A stretch of DNA of 64,000 bases from Botryobacter ruber (GCF_003347595.2 NZ_QCZK02000018.1:1-64000), one strand, 5' to 3'; shown: positions 45,473 to 55,206, counted from the stretch's first letter. Translations and numbers: made by a program. The notes: a model not told the origin generated them from the sequence alone.

Positions 45473-47035
45473 ATGCAAAGATACAGTATTTTATGGGCCG
45501 ATGATGAAATAGACCTGCTCAAGCCCCATATCCTTTTCCTTACCGAGCGAGGCTACGATATCACGCCCGTAAACAGTGGTGCCGATGCCATCGAGAAGAT
45601 ACAGGAGTCGGCTTTCGATGTGGTGTTCCTCGACGAAAACATGCCCGGCATCAGCGGCCTGGAAACGCTGACTGAGATAAAGGCCATTCGTCCGGCTATT
45701 CCGGTTATCATGATCACCAAGAGCGAAGAAGAGCATATCATGGAGGAGGCCATTGGCGCTAAGATAACCGATTACCTCATCAAGCCGCTCAACCCTAACC
45801 AGATTTTGCTTTCGGTTAAAAAAGTGCTCGAGAACAAACGGCTGGTGTCGGAGCGCACCAACATGAGCTACCAGCGCGACTTCCGGTCGCTGGGCATGGC
45901 CTTTGGCGAGCGCCTGAGTCCGCAGGAGTGGGCCGATATTTACAAGAAGCTGGTGTACTGGGAGCTCGAAATAGACGAGACCGAAAACAAAAGCATGGCC
46001 GACGTAATCAACATGCAGAAGGACGAGGCCAATTCCAATTTCTCCAAGTTCATCATGGAGAACTACGAAGACTGGATAAACAAAGACGCAGAGGATGCGC
46101 CGCTCATGTCGCACCAGGTGTTTAAGGAGCGGGTGTTCCCGATGATGAAGGAATCGGAAAAGCCCGTTTATTTCCTGCTGATCGACAACCTGCGCTACGA
46201 TCAGTGGAAGGTGCTGGAGCCGCTCATCCTGGAATACTTTACCGTTGATTCGGAGGAGATGTATTATTCCATACTGCCCACCACCACTGCCTATGCTCGT
46301 AATGCCATTTTCTCGGGCATGCTGCCTACCGAAATCATCAAGCGCTACCCCAACCTGTGGGTGGGCGACGACGAGGAAGAAGGCAAAAACCTGCACGAAC
46401 CGGAGTTCCTGGACATACAATGCCAGCAGAACCGTATTACCGACAAGCACAGCTACCACAAAATAACAAACACCGCCGCCGGTAAAGACCTGCTGGCCAA
46501 GTTCAACAACCTGGATAACAACAAGCTGAACGTGATCGTCTACAATTTCGTGGACATGCTTTCTCATGCCCGCACCGACAGCAACATGGTACGTGAACTA
46601 GCGCCCGACGAATCGGCGTACCGCTCCATCACCCGGTCCTGGTTTCTGCACTCGCCGCTGTTTGAAACCCTGAAGCTTATTTCGGAACGCAAGGCGCGCC
46701 TGATCATCACCACCGACCACGGCACCATACGGGTGAAACGGCCGTTCAAAATTATCGGCGACCGCAACACCAATACCAATCTGCGCTACAAACACGGTAA
46801 AAACCTGGGCTACACCGATAAAGATGTGTTTACAGTGCGGAAACCTGAACGATTTTTCTTGCCAAAAGCCAATGTTTCTACTACGTTTGTATTTGCAATA
46901 GAAGATTACTTTTTTGCGTACCCAAACAACTATAATTACTACGTGAATTATTATAAAGACACTTTTCAGCATGGAGGCATTTCGCTGGAAGAAGTTATAA
47001 TTCCGTTGGTAACACTTACGCCGAAAAATGCATAA
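45473..47035 (+). CDS. porX: PorX-type response regulator with PglZ phosphatase domain
   Basis: A 520-residue protein. Residues 1-120 are a receiver domain (LWADDEIDLLKPHILFL, phospho-acceptor Asp in VVFLDENMPGISGLETL, Lys in PVIMITKSEEE). Residues ~200-520 are an alkaline-phosphatase-like PglZ domain (PVYFLLIDNLRYDQWK, YSILPTTTAYARNAIFSGMLP, LIITTDHGTIRVKRP). PorX with PorY controls type IX secretion genes in Porphyromonas and relatives. The window also holds two T9SS cargo genes. It overlaps tsaE by 8 bp. Confidence 0.92.
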   Translation: MQRYSILWADDEIDLLKPHILFLTERGYDITPVNSGADAIEKIQESAFDVVFLDENMPGISGLETLTEIKAIRPAIPVIMITKSEEEHIMEEAIGAKITDYLIKPLNPNQILLSVKKVLENKRLVSERTNMSYQRDFRSLGMAFGERLSPQEWADIYKKLVYWELEIDETENKSMADVINMQKDEANSNFSKFIMENYEDWINKDAEDAPLMSHQVFKERVFPMMKESEKPVYFLLIDNLRYDQWKVLEPLILEYFTVDSEEMYYSILPTTTAYARNAIFSGMLPTEIIKRYPNLWVGDDEEEGKNLHEPEFLDIQCQQNRITDKHSYHKITNTAAGKDLLAKFNNLDNNKLNVIVYNFVDMLSHARTDSNMVRELAPDESAYRSITRSWFLHSPLFETLKLISERKARLIITTDHGTIRVKRPFKIIGDRNTNTNLRYKHGKNLGYTDKDVFTVRKPERFFLPKANVSTTFVFAIEDYFFAYPNNYNYYVNYYKDTFQHGGISLEEVIIPLVTLTPKNA

Positions 47036-47474
47036 TTCCGTAGTAGAAAAAGCAAGAGTGGAAATGAAGTCGCTGGCAGATTTGCCGGCGGCAGCGGCGA
47101 TGCTGGCAGAAGAGGCAAAGCAGGAGCCGTTCATCCTGTTCGACGGGCCCATGGGGGCCGGCAAAACCACGTTGATCAAGGAGTTGTGCCGCCAACTGGG
47201 CGTGGAGGGAAACGTGAGCAGCCCTACCTTTGCTTTGGTAAACGAGTATGAAACTACAGCCGGCAAGGTTATTTACCATTTTGATTTTTACAGGATCAAA
47301 GACGAGCAGGAAGCGCTCGGCATAGGTGCCCTGGAATATTTCGATTCGGGGGAGCTGTGCCTGGTAGAGTGGCCGTCGCTTATCCCGAATCTGTTGCCCG
47401 AGCATTACCTGCTCGTATCGTTACAGCCCGACACCGCTGGTGCGTCGCGTATCATGACCATTAAGAAAGTATAA
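47028..47474 (+). CDS. tsaE: tRNA threonylcarbamoyladenosine biosynthesis protein TsaE
   Basis: A 148-residue P-loop ATPase required with TsaB, TsaC and TsaD for the t6A37 tRNA modification. Walker A is GPMGAGKTTLIKEL, then SSPTFALVNEYE and the HFDFYRIKD block. WPSLIPNLLPEHYLLV is the end of the domain. The 13 residues before MKSLADLP may be leader; the upstream ATG overlaps porX and is retained because of the overlap arrangement. It is followed after 1 bp by the alanine dehydrogenase. Confidence 0.92.
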   Translation: MHNSVVEKARVEMKSLADLPAAAAMLAEEAKQEPFILFDGPMGAGKTTLIKELCRQLGVEGNVSSPTFALVNEYETTAGKVIYHFDFYRIKDEQEALGIGALEYFDSGELCLVEWPSLIPNLLPEHYLLVSLQPDTAGASRIMTIKKV

Positions 47475-47475
47475 T

Positions 47476-48702
47476 ATGACGGAGAGATTGGCCGCGAATT
47501 TGGGAAAAATAGCTTCGAGTGCCGCACTTTATCCAAAGGAATCGATGCTGGCGGTAGAGGAGAGGCGCCGCAGCCTTTTTATTGGGCTTCCCAAAGAGTC
47601 TTCGTTTCAGGAAAACAGGATAGGGCTGACACCGGACGCCGTAAAGCAGCTTACCGAGCAGGGGCATCGAATCGTGATTGAGGCAGGGGCTGGGGGGCCT
47701 TCCAAATACTCCGACCATGAATATTCGGAGGCCGGCGCCCAGATCGTGTATTCGCCGGAGGAGGTGTACGAGGCAAACATTATCCTCAAAATTGCCCCGC
47801 CTACCTACGGCGAAATTGAATACCTTAAGCCCAACCAGACCCTCATTTCCGCCCTGGCCTTTGGTCACCTGACGTCAGATTATATCAACGCCCTGCTGCG
47901 GAAGAAAATAAATGCCATTTCGTTTGAGCTGATACGGGACAAGTCGGAATCAAAACCGGTGGTGCGTGCCATGAGCGAGATAGCCGGTAGCACGGTTATG
48001 TTGATTGCCGCCGAATACCTGAGCAGCAGCAAAGAGGGCAAAGGTGTGGTGTTGGGAGGCATTACAGGAGTTCCGCCATCCAAAGTAGTTATCCTGGGTG
48101 CAGGTACCGTGGCAGAACATGCGGCCCGTGCAGCCCTGGGATTGGGAGCCGAGGTCAAGGTTTTCGACAATCAAATCTACAAGCTACGCCGCCTCAAGCA
48201 GAACATTGGCACCCAGCTGTTCACCTCCACCCTCGACAAAGCCGTGTTGTACTCCGAAATAAAACAGGCGGATGTGGTGATAGGTGCTCTCGTGGCAGAG
48301 GAAGGCCGCATTGCCTGTATGGTAGAAGAGAATATTGTGTCGCAGATGGCGCCTGGCTCTGTCATTGTAGATGTGTGCATCGACCAGGGCGGCTGCTTCG
48401 AAACGTCTGAAGTAACATCACATAGCCGCCCCGTTTACCGTAAGTACGATATCATTCATTACTGCGTACCCAACATTCCATCGCGCGTTCCACGCACTGC
48501 CTCCAATGCCCTCAGCAACATCTTTACCCCCATTTTCACCGAAATCTCAAAGTACGGCGGCGTAAACGAAGTGCTCTTCATGAACGAGCACTACCGCAGC
48601 GGCGTGTACATCTACAAAGGCAGCCTCACTAATGCCCCTATCGCCAAGCGGTTTGGCATGCGGTATAAAGAGCTGGGGCTGATGATTGCTGTGCGAAATT
48701 AG
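47476..48702 (+). CDS. ald: Alanine dehydrogenase
   Basis: A 408-residue NAD-dependent dehydrogenase converting L-alanine to pyruvate and ammonia. The catalytic domain has GLPKESSFQENRIGLTPDAVKQL and the NAD-binding domain has VVILGAGTVAEHAARAALGLGA. HYCVPNIPSRVPRTASNALSN is the alanine-site loop of the family. A 40-residue N-terminal addition comes before the usual start. Same operon as porX and tsaE; ends in a strong terminator. Confidence 0.9.
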   Translation: MTERLAANLGKIASSAALYPKESMLAVEERRRSLFIGLPKESSFQENRIGLTPDAVKQLTEQGHRIVIEAGAGGPSKYSDHEYSEAGAQIVYSPEEVYEANIILKIAPPTYGEIEYLKPNQTLISALAFGHLTSDYINALLRKKINAISFELIRDKSESKPVVRAMSEIAGSTVMLIAAEYLSSSKEGKGVVLGGITGVPPSKVVILGAGTVAEHAARAALGLGAEVKVFDNQIYKLRRLKQNIGTQLFTSTLDKAVLYSEIKQADVVIGALVAEEGRIACMVEENIVSQMAPGSVIVDVCIDQGGCFETSEVTSHSRPVYRKYDIIHYCVPNIPSRVPRTASNALSNIFTPIFTEISKYGGVNEVLFMNEHYRSGVYIYKGSLTNAPIAKRFGMRYKELGLMIAVRN

Positions 48703-48731
48703 CAGGTGGTCGGTCTTTTACATTTTGTATA

Positions 48732-48754
48732 GAACCCGCTTCGGCGGGTTTTTT
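48732..48754 (+). terminator. Terminator of the porX-tsaE-ald operon
   Basis: AACCCGC, a TTCG-containing tight loop, GCGGGTT and T6. Confidence 0.85.
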
Positions 48755-48763
48755 GCTTTCAGG

Positions 48764-48793
48764 GGAGGAGTAGTGGGTGTGGTGGTGGGAGGA
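48764..48793 (+). repeat. GGAGCAG dispersed repeat, decayed copy
   Basis: GGAGGAGTAGTGGGTGTGG, then TGGTGGGAGGAG. It is recognisable by frame and end blocks but has several changes. Confidence 0.4.
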
Positions 48794-48794
48794 G

Positions 48795-49768
48795 TTCATT
48801 TCTCATAAGCCGTTGAAGTGGGAATGCACAATTTATCTTGTTGATGTAGGGCTTACTATGTTTTCTTTATTCATCTTCAATACAAAGAGAATCACTGGAA
48901 GAACAGTGATAAAGTTACCCTACTACCGCAGGGCCGTTTCTTACAACTACACCAGGCGCGAACGTCTTCGTTTGTGTCTACTACTCGCGGCCGCTGGCCG
49001 GTGTAAACTAATCTTCAGTCAATTTAGAGCAAATAGCAAAAAGGATCTTCCATTACGAATCTGCTTTTAGCAGATGTTTCTGCAGCTAGCCCACAAGATC
49101 CGTTCGGGATGACAGGAGGGAGAAATATTTATATGGAAGCAAATAAATACTATGTGGTATTACTGCGGCAGAGGCCGCGAGTGGTAAACACGAAGGGACA
49201 CCCGCGCTATAAATTTTAAACTGAAACGCCCCAGCCTTCTACCGGACGCACGAACGCAACATTCGCACAATATCAGGAGATAAAAATAAGCTTTCATCTG
49301 CGGTTGCAAAAGGTGGAGAAAATAATTTATAACTTTTTTTAGTACAGTTAATTAAGTAGTTTATCCTTCCTGTTCAATCACCATCTGGGTATTGTTGTTT
49401 AAAGCGATTCTCTAAATTCTCTATTATCAAGTTTCTTTTCCAAAAATAGTAAAGCTTTTTCCCAAAATGGTACTTTAAAACTTTAAAATTATAATTAAAA
49501 TAGTTTAATTATTGTTATTTGGGCCTTTGCAAGTTTGGTATTCAGTTTGTGAATCTGGTGGAGTTTGCTAAGATCACTGTCTAAACAGTGGCTGCTACAA
49601 TACTCTGAGTTAATCAATACCCCTAATATCTGTTAGTAAAATTCGCATAATCAGAATATAGAAATAGGATTTTATAAAAATATATTTTTTTAGTTGTATT
49701 ATAAAAATCTTGATTCTACTTTAGTGCAATAAAATGACAATATATTATAATAAACTAAATCCAGCTTT
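48795..49768. other. Long intergenic region upstream of the surface-polysaccharide locus
   Basis: No gene is supported. It holds MITE copy B (49027-49159), which is itself nested inside an imperfect inverted repeat (48963-49000 with 49164-49204; GTTTGTGTCTAC, ACTCGCGGCC and their partners). The last 450 bp is A+T rich with no clear -7 motif, probably the leader of the sugar transferase gene. Confidence 0.5.
49027..49159 (+). mobile_element. 133-bp MITE-like repeat, copy B
   Basis: Same length and internal order as copy A (AAATAGCAAAAAGGATCTTCC on the left, GGAAGCAAATAAATACTATG on the right). It lies between two inverted arms, as if inserted into an older palindromic element. Confidence 0.75.
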
Positions 49769-51166
49769 ATGACATACAGATACGCCACCCTTTTTAAGTG
49801 TGTTAATATTATTGTGGATTACATGCTGTTGAACCTGGTACTATACGTTGCTTTTGTTGTAGAGAACCCGCATCTTTTATGGTCTAACGTTCCAGACTTC
49901 TATAAGATCAACTTTCTGCTACTGAATCTGCTGTGGTATTACTGCACAACGTTAGCAAGACTCTATGAAGATGTATTAAGAAAGGAAGCTGTACCAGTTC
50001 TAAAAACTATGCTGGCTTCGCTGGCTACCTTTTTCTTGCTGCCTGCGCTGCTCACCGGTTTACTGCCAGGGCTGAGCCTGTCTGATGACTTTCTTCGTAT
50101 TGCGCTGTCTCTTTTTTCTTTTGCCATCCTCCTCTGGAAAGTGTCGTTTCTGTCGTTGCGGAAAATAAGGAGAAAGTTCTGGATCGAATATCAAAAGATA
50201 GTAATTGTAGGAGCAAACCAGATCGGGCAGAACCTGTACAGGCACATTGTCGAAAATCCGCAGTTGGGATATAATGTAGCCGGCTTTTTTGAAGACGAGC
50301 CTGTTTCTGAACAGGGGCAGGAGCAAGCTATATTGGGAAAGGTGGATGATTGTATCAGCTACGCCAAAAAGAACAACGTTACAGAGGTGTATTGTGCGCT
50401 GCAGAGCAGCCAGCTGGAGCAGATCAAAAGGCTGATGCTCGAGGCTGATAAGCACATGATACGCTTCAGGCTGGTGCCGGATCTAACAGCCTTGTATGAT
50501 AGAAACGTGATGCTGGAGGTGTACGGCGATATGCCGGTATTATCTCCCCGCCAGGAGCCACTGGAGAACAAGGCAAATGAAATTGTGAAACGCGGGTTCG
50601 ATATAGCTTTCTCCTTCATTGTGGTGGTTTTTTTGTTGAGTTGGTTTATACCACTGATGGCTATCATCATTAAACTGGATTCAAAAGGGCCTGTTTTCTT
50701 TAAACAATTACGGTCGGGTAAAAATAACAGGCCTTTCTATTGTCTTAAGTTCAGGAGTATGACAGTTAATGCCGACTCCGATAGCAAGCAAGCTTGTAAA
50801 GGAGATGCACGCATCACACGTGTGGGAGCTTTTATGCGCAAAACCAGTATCGACGAACTTCCTCAGTTTTTTAATGTGTTGTTAGGCGATATGTCAGTTG
50901 TTGGACCACGTCCGCACATGATCAAGCACACCGAAGACTATTCGCTTCTTATCAATAAGTTTATGGTTCGCCATTTCTTAACACCAGGTATTACCGGCTG
51001 GGCACAGGTATCCGGATACCGTGGTGAAACAAAAGACACCAGGCAAATGGAGAAACGGGTGGAGGCAGATCTCTGGTACCTGGAAAACTGGAACCTGCTC
51101 CTGGATCTGAAGATAATTTTCCTAACGGTGTGGAATGCCATTCGTGGTGACGAAAAAGCTTATTAA
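49769..51166 (+). CDS. Undecaprenyl-phosphate sugar phosphotransferase
   Basis: A 465-residue WbaP/WcaJ-like initiating enzyme of exopolysaccharide synthesis. There are about four N-terminal helices. A CoA-binding-like Rossmann domain follows (IVIVGANQIGQNLYRHIVEN), then a fifth helix and the cytoplasmic bacterial sugar transferase domain. The last is marked by DSKGPVFFKQLRSGKNN, FYCLKFRSM, TSIDELPQFFNVLLGDMSVVGPRPHM and WAQVSGYRGE. It loads the first sugar-1-phosphate onto undecaprenyl phosphate. The rest of the assembly genes (Wza, Wzc) appear 10 kb downstream, after a T9SS/exosortase insert. Confidence 0.93.
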   Translation: MTYRYATLFKCVNIIVDYMLLNLVLYVAFVVENPHLLWSNVPDFYKINFLLLNLLWYYCTTLARLYEDVLRKEAVPVLKTMLASLATFFLLPALLTGLLPGLSLSDDFLRIALSLFSFAILLWKVSFLSLRKIRRKFWIEYQKIVIVGANQIGQNLYRHIVENPQLGYNVAGFFEDEPVSEQGQEQAILGKVDDCISYAKKNNVTEVYCALQSSQLEQIKRLMLEADKHMIRFRLVPDLTALYDRNVMLEVYGDMPVLSPRQEPLENKANEIVKRGFDIAFSFIVVVFLLSWFIPLMAIIIKLDSKGPVFFKQLRSGKNNRPFYCLKFRSMTVNADSDSKQACKGDARITRVGAFMRKTSIDELPQFFNVLLGDMSVVGPRPHMIKHTEDYSLLINKFMVRHFLTPGITGWAQVSGYRGETKDTRQMEKRVEADLWYLENWNLLLDLKIIFLTVWNAIRGDEKAY

Positions 51167-51235
51167 AGCTTCTCTTTATAAGGAACTTGTTCTTTAAAAG
51201 AAGAGCAGAAGTAAGATAATCTAACCCTAAAATAA

Positions 51236-51393
51236 TGCCAGATAGTATTTACACTGTTCCGCAAACCAATTCCCCTTTTGTCATCCCGTAGGTTGAAAAT
51301 CCCGGACTTGATTCGGGGGATCTTGTGGGCGAACTGCACGTAGGTCGGCTAAATGTAATTTCAGAGATGGAAGGCACTGTATATTATCCGGTA
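51236..51393 (-). mobile_element. MITE-like repeat, copy D (degenerate, about 158 bp)
   Basis: The inverted form of the family, bounded by TGCCAGATA and TATCCGGTA. It carries an extra ~25-bp GTTGAAAATCCCGGACTTG/TTCGGGGG stretch in the centre, which copy E shares and copies A-C lack. Confidence 0.6.
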
Positions 51394-51725
51394 TAACTTA
51401 GAAATATCATAAGCTGGTTTGCTTAAAGTGTAGGATGCGAATCTTGTTATGATCGGCTAAAGATAAGTTAAGAATTTTTTAATATTTTTTTAATAAAAAA
51501 AATAAGTTAAGGTGTTTGTTAATAAGGAAATGCGGTTTACTTTTGATTTTATAAATAATTATATAAAAAATATAATTACCAAGTAGTTCAAGCAGTATCA
51601 AATTTTATTCCTGTTGAAATTACTGTTTTCCTGACATAATGCCGGTACCCCTAAAAGTTTATTAAAAATCAATCCACTTTGGCTCTTATAATTCAAAAAC
51701 CTAAACCCTTTATCTAATAAATTTT
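51394..51725. other. A+T-rich leader of the first T9SS cargo gene
   Basis: 330 bp with long A and T runs and no gene. A -7-like element could not be singled out. The rest of the 51167-51725 gap is MITE copy D. Confidence 0.4.
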
Positions 51726-54700
51726 ATGAATGTTAAACTTTTACTAAAACAAAAAGCAAGAGGATACTTTGCTTTTAGGGGGCTAATGCTCGTTATGGCC
51801 TTCATGCTGCTGGCCGCAGTAGGAGCGCAGGCGCAGAAAATTTATGCACCAACTTTTACAGGGAATTCCTTTTGTGCTAATTCGCAGTTGGAGATTGCTT
51901 TTAGGCTTGAACACACAAATGGTAATTCTGCTGATCATTTTAAGGCAACAACAGAATATTACGTTCAAATTTCAAATACTGGAACGGGAGGTTGGACAAC
52001 TCTAGGATCAAATTTTACTTCTGCATCATATCCTCTTTCAGCAAACAGAGAAACTGCGACCATTTTTTATACAGTTACTCTTCCAGAAGGTTCTGGTACC
52101 AGATATTTAAGAGTGGGTTCAATTGGCCCTACTGTTACTAGTCCATCAAGTTCAGACTTTACACTTACAGCTCCAGTAACACCAAGTGTTAGTATTGCCA
52201 TTACACAAGGTACAAATCCTACCTGCTCCGGTAGTAACGTTACTTTTACAGCTACACCAACCAATGGGGGCACGTCTCCTTCTTATCAGTGGAAGAAGAA
52301 TGGCAGTAATGTTGGTACAAACAGCGCAACTTATGTTGCAACAGGATTGGCTAACAATGATGCTATTACCTGTGTAATGACATCTAATGCACCATGTGCT
52401 ACTACTACGACAGCCACTAGCAGCCCTATTAATATTACAGTGAGCCCATCTTCAGTTGCTGGAACGATAAGTGGTATTTCTCCTGTATGCTCAGGTGCTA
52501 GTGGAAGTTTATCTTTATCAGGTTCGACCGGAGGTGTGGTAAGGTGGGAGTCATCCACGAACGGCACTGCCTGGACTCAAATAGCTAATACAACAACAAC
52601 GTTAGCATACACTAACATAACAGCTACTACTTATTACAGAGCGGTAGTGAAAAGCGGTGCGTGTCCTGAAGTTACATCTAACCCCTTTACGCTTACAGTA
52701 AATCCTACTCCAACTGCGACAACAGCATCAAATCAATCCATTACCTACGGTGAAAACGCTTCCTTCACAACTACAGCAACAAACGCTGCCGGTTATCAGT
52801 GGCAGGTAAAAACAAGCTCTGCCAGTTCATGGAATCCAGTAACTAATGGAGGTGTTTATGCTGGTGCATCAACGGCAACCCTTAGCTTAACAAAGCCTGC
52901 TGTTTCTATGAGCGGTTATGAGTACCGTGTTGTAGTTACAGGAGCAGGTACCTGCACTACTACAAGTGGTGTTGCTACGTTGAGCGTAGCTGAAGCAACT
53001 GTTACCACCTGGAACGGTTCGGTTTCTACTGCCTGGGAAAACGAGGACAACTGGAGCGCCGGTGTGCCTAGCGCGACCAAGCAAGCCGTGATAAATGCAG
53101 GTGCGCCTGTTGTCTCTTCTCCAACTGCAGCCAAAGGCGTAACAATAGGAGCGGAAGCTGCTTTAACAGTAAATGCGGAGCTGGAACTTACCGGCGACCT
53201 GATCAACAATGGAACCCTGAATGCAAATGAAACGGTTATCTTCCACGGTACGGGTGCCATAGGCGGTGCCAGCCTTTCTTCTTTCCAGAAGCTGACGGTG
53301 GCAAACTTGGCTACGCTGACGCTGAATAGCCCTGTTTCTGTTGCCGGAACCCTTACCCTTAACGGCGACCTGCACTCTGACGGAAAGCTTACGCTGCTCT
53401 CCGATGGCACTGGTACAGCCAGTGTAGTAGGCGACAATAATATTATCGGTGATGTGACGGGCAATGTAACGGTAGAGCGTTACATTAACCCAAGCATCAA
53501 CAATGGCCTGGGCTACCGCCACTATGCTTCGCCGGTGAGCGGGGCAACGGTAGCAGGACTTGCCACTACCGGCTTTACACCTGTGGTAAACCCTGTTTAT
53601 AACACAGCTGTTAACACGGCTGCGCTTAACCCATTCCCGAACGTGTTCGGCTATAACGAGGGCAGGCTCACCGGTACCGGTTACACCAGCAACTTCGACT
53701 ACGGCTGGTTCTCGCCAGAGACCACTGCTGATGTACTGGAAGTGGGCAGAGGCTATACCGTTAACATTGCAGCTTCTGAAAAAGTAAGCTTTACCGGCAC
53801 GCTCAACAACAAAAAAGTTGAGGTAACGCTGAGCAAAGGCACAGCAGAAGAATCCGGCTGGCACTTGTTAGGTAATCCGTACGCCTCGAGCATCGAGTGG
53901 GACGCTCTTTATGAGGCACAACCTGATATGCTGGGCGGAGAGCCTGGAGAGAAAGCTGTTGAGGCTGCAATCTACGTGAGCCGCTCTACCGGCGAGTATG
54001 AAGGTGGCTATATCAGCAATGTTAATGATATTGGTAACCGGGAGGCACTTACGATTGCTGCGATGCAAGGCTTCTTTGTGCGTGCGACGGCTAATAATGT
54101 CAAATTCACCTTCACCAATGCTGCCCGCAGCAGCAACAGCGCCTCCTTCTTCCGTGTCACAGCCGATCAGCGTCCGCAGCTGCAGCTCAACCTCAAAGAC
54201 AGCAAAGGAATGGCAGATGAGGCTTACGTGTACTTCCAGCAGGGAGCCACTACAGCCGTAAATGGCCGGTTTGATGCCTATAAGCTTCAGACCTACTCCG
54301 AGAGCAGGCCGACACTGTTTGCCAACCTGGGCAAAGACGCCATGGCTATTAAAGGCCTTCCGCTCAACAATGCTGCCCAGTCGCTTCCGCTGGAGTTCTA
54401 CGTGCCAAAGGCCGGCAGCTATACCTTCTCGGTAGCCAAACTGGTAAACTTCCCGGCAGGGGCGCAGGTGCATTTGTACGATAAAGTGACCAAGCAGAGC
54501 CATGCACTGAGCCAGGACAAGGAGATCACCCTGAGCCTGAACCCATCGACTGATCCGCACCGATTCGTGCTGAATTTCTCGGCCGTGGCAGGCAGCCCGC
54601 TGAGCGTAGGGCAGTTAGCAGCCGCCGGGGTAGAGGCGACGGTTTATCCAAACCCGAGCAAGGGCGATATCCACCTGTCTGTTACCGGTCTTGAAGCCAG

Positions 54701-54887
54701 AGCAGAAGCCGTAGACGTGGTGCTTTACAACATGCTGGGCCAGCCGGTGCTGGAGCGCCGCTTCAGCACTGCCGAAGTACAGGCAGGCGTTCGTCTGGAA
54801 GCAGCCGGATTGGCCGGAGGCGTTTACCACCTGCAACTAGTAGCCGGCGGTAAGAAGCTGACGAAAAAGGTAGTGCTGGACAAATAA
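51726..54887 (+). CDS. T9SS type A cargo: Ig-like domains plus repetitive adhesin-like region
   Basis: A 1053-residue protein with a signal peptide (about 1-36, ending VGAQAQ). Three or so Ig-like domains of ~85 residues follow (TNPTCSGSNVTFTATPTNGG, SPVCSGASGSLSLSG, ITYGENASFTTTATN). From about residue 425 comes a beta-helix-like region (WENEDNWSAGVPSATKQAVI). The T9SS type A C-terminal sorting domain ends the protein (VYPNPSKGDIHLSVTG to GVYHLQLVAGGKKLTKKVVLDK). It is predicted to cross the outer membrane through type IX secretion. The first 1.2 kb is A+T richer than the rest, and a PID-CTERM gene starts 76 bp after the stop. Confidence 0.88.
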   Translation: MNVKLLLKQKARGYFAFRGLMLVMAFMLLAAVGAQAQKIYAPTFTGNSFCANSQLEIAFRLEHTNGNSADHFKATTEYYVQISNTGTGGWTTLGSNFTSASYPLSANRETATIFYTVTLPEGSGTRYLRVGSIGPTVTSPSSSDFTLTAPVTPSVSIAITQGTNPTCSGSNVTFTATPTNGGTSPSYQWKKNGSNVGTNSATYVATGLANNDAITCVMTSNAPCATTTTATSSPINITVSPSSVAGTISGISPVCSGASGSLSLSGSTGGVVRWESSTNGTAWTQIANTTTTLAYTNITATTYYRAVVKSGACPEVTSNPFTLTVNPTPTATTASNQSITYGENASFTTTATNAAGYQWQVKTSSASSWNPVTNGGVYAGASTATLSLTKPAVSMSGYEYRVVVTGAGTCTTTSGVATLSVAEATVTTWNGSVSTAWENEDNWSAGVPSATKQAVINAGAPVVSSPTAAKGVTIGAEAALTVNAELELTGDLINNGTLNANETVIFHGTGAIGGASLSSFQKLTVANLATLTLNSPVSVAGTLTLNGDLHSDGKLTLLSDGTGTASVVGDNNIIGDVTGNVTVERYINPSINNGLGYRHYASPVSGATVAGLATTGFTPVVNPVYNTAVNTAALNPFPNVFGYNEGRLTGTGYTSNFDYGWFSPETTADVLEVGRGYTVNIAASEKVSFTGTLNNKKVEVTLSKGTAEESGWHLLGNPYASSIEWDALYEAQPDMLGGEPGEKAVEAAIYVSRSTGEYEGGYISNVNDIGNREALTIAAMQGFFVRATANNVKFTFTNAARSSNSASFFRVTADQRPQLQLNLKDSKGMADEAYVYFQQGATTAVNGRFDAYKLQTYSESRPTLFANLGKDAMAIKGLPLNNAAQSLPLEFYVPKAGSYTFSVAKLVNFPAGAQVHLYDKVTKQSHALSQDKEITLSLNPSTDPHRFVLNFSAVAGSPLSVGQLAAAGVEATVYPNPSKGDIHLSVTGLEARAEAVDVVLYNMLGQPVLERRFSTAEVQAGVRLEAAGLAGGVYHLQLVAGGKKLTKKVVLDK

Positions 54888-54963
54888 GACCAATGGGAGC
54901 GCTTGCAGTAGCAGGTGCTTCCGGGTTAAGTAAAAGAGATTGTAAAAGATAAAATTACGAGTC

Positions 54964-55206
54964 ATGAAAAAGATAAAGATATTGATACTGCGTCCCGTTC
55001 TGGTAGTAGGGCTATTGCTGGCCTTTTCCGCCACAGGAGCCCTTGCCCAGGGTGGCAGGCCAGGCAACCTGGGGCCAAGTCGCGCAGGCAGGACCGGTGT
55101 TCCGATTGACGGCGGTGCGGGTCTGCTGCTGGCAGCGGGTGCTGCCTACGGACTGAAGAAGGTGCATGAGATGCGCAAAGGCAGAAAGCAGGAGCCAGAG
55201 GCATAA
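54964..55206 (+). CDS. Small PID-CTERM protein, copy 1
   Basis: An 80-residue protein. Residues 1-28 are a signal peptide (RPVLVVGLLLAFSATGALA). A Gly/Arg/Pro stretch of ~17 residues follows. The C-terminal sorting signal has VPIDGG at 46-51, the hydrophobic AGLLLAAGAAYGL at about 52-64, and a basic tail of KK, MRKGRK and final EPEA. This three-part tail is like PEP-CTERM but with PID instead of PEP. I recall the family as PID-CTERM, sorted by exosortase X. The mature form would have only ~20 residues outside the membrane. It is nearly identical to copy 2 (one change, Arg74 to Lys). Confidence 0.88.
   Translation: MKKIKILILRPVLVVGLLLAFSATGALAQGGRPGNLGPSRAGRTGVPIDGGAGLLLAAGAAYGLKKVHEMRKGRKQEPEA

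Noticed and set aside
48777..49070. A 97-codon open frame
   Set aside because: It runs through a decayed GGAGCAG repeat and one arm of an inverted repeat into MITE copy B, and has no signal, domain or start context.
54600..54887. C-terminus of the large cargo proteins as a PEP/PID-CTERM
   Set aside because: It has YPNP, a GVY-L strand and ends K-VVLDK with no membrane helix, which is the T9SS type A sorting domain.
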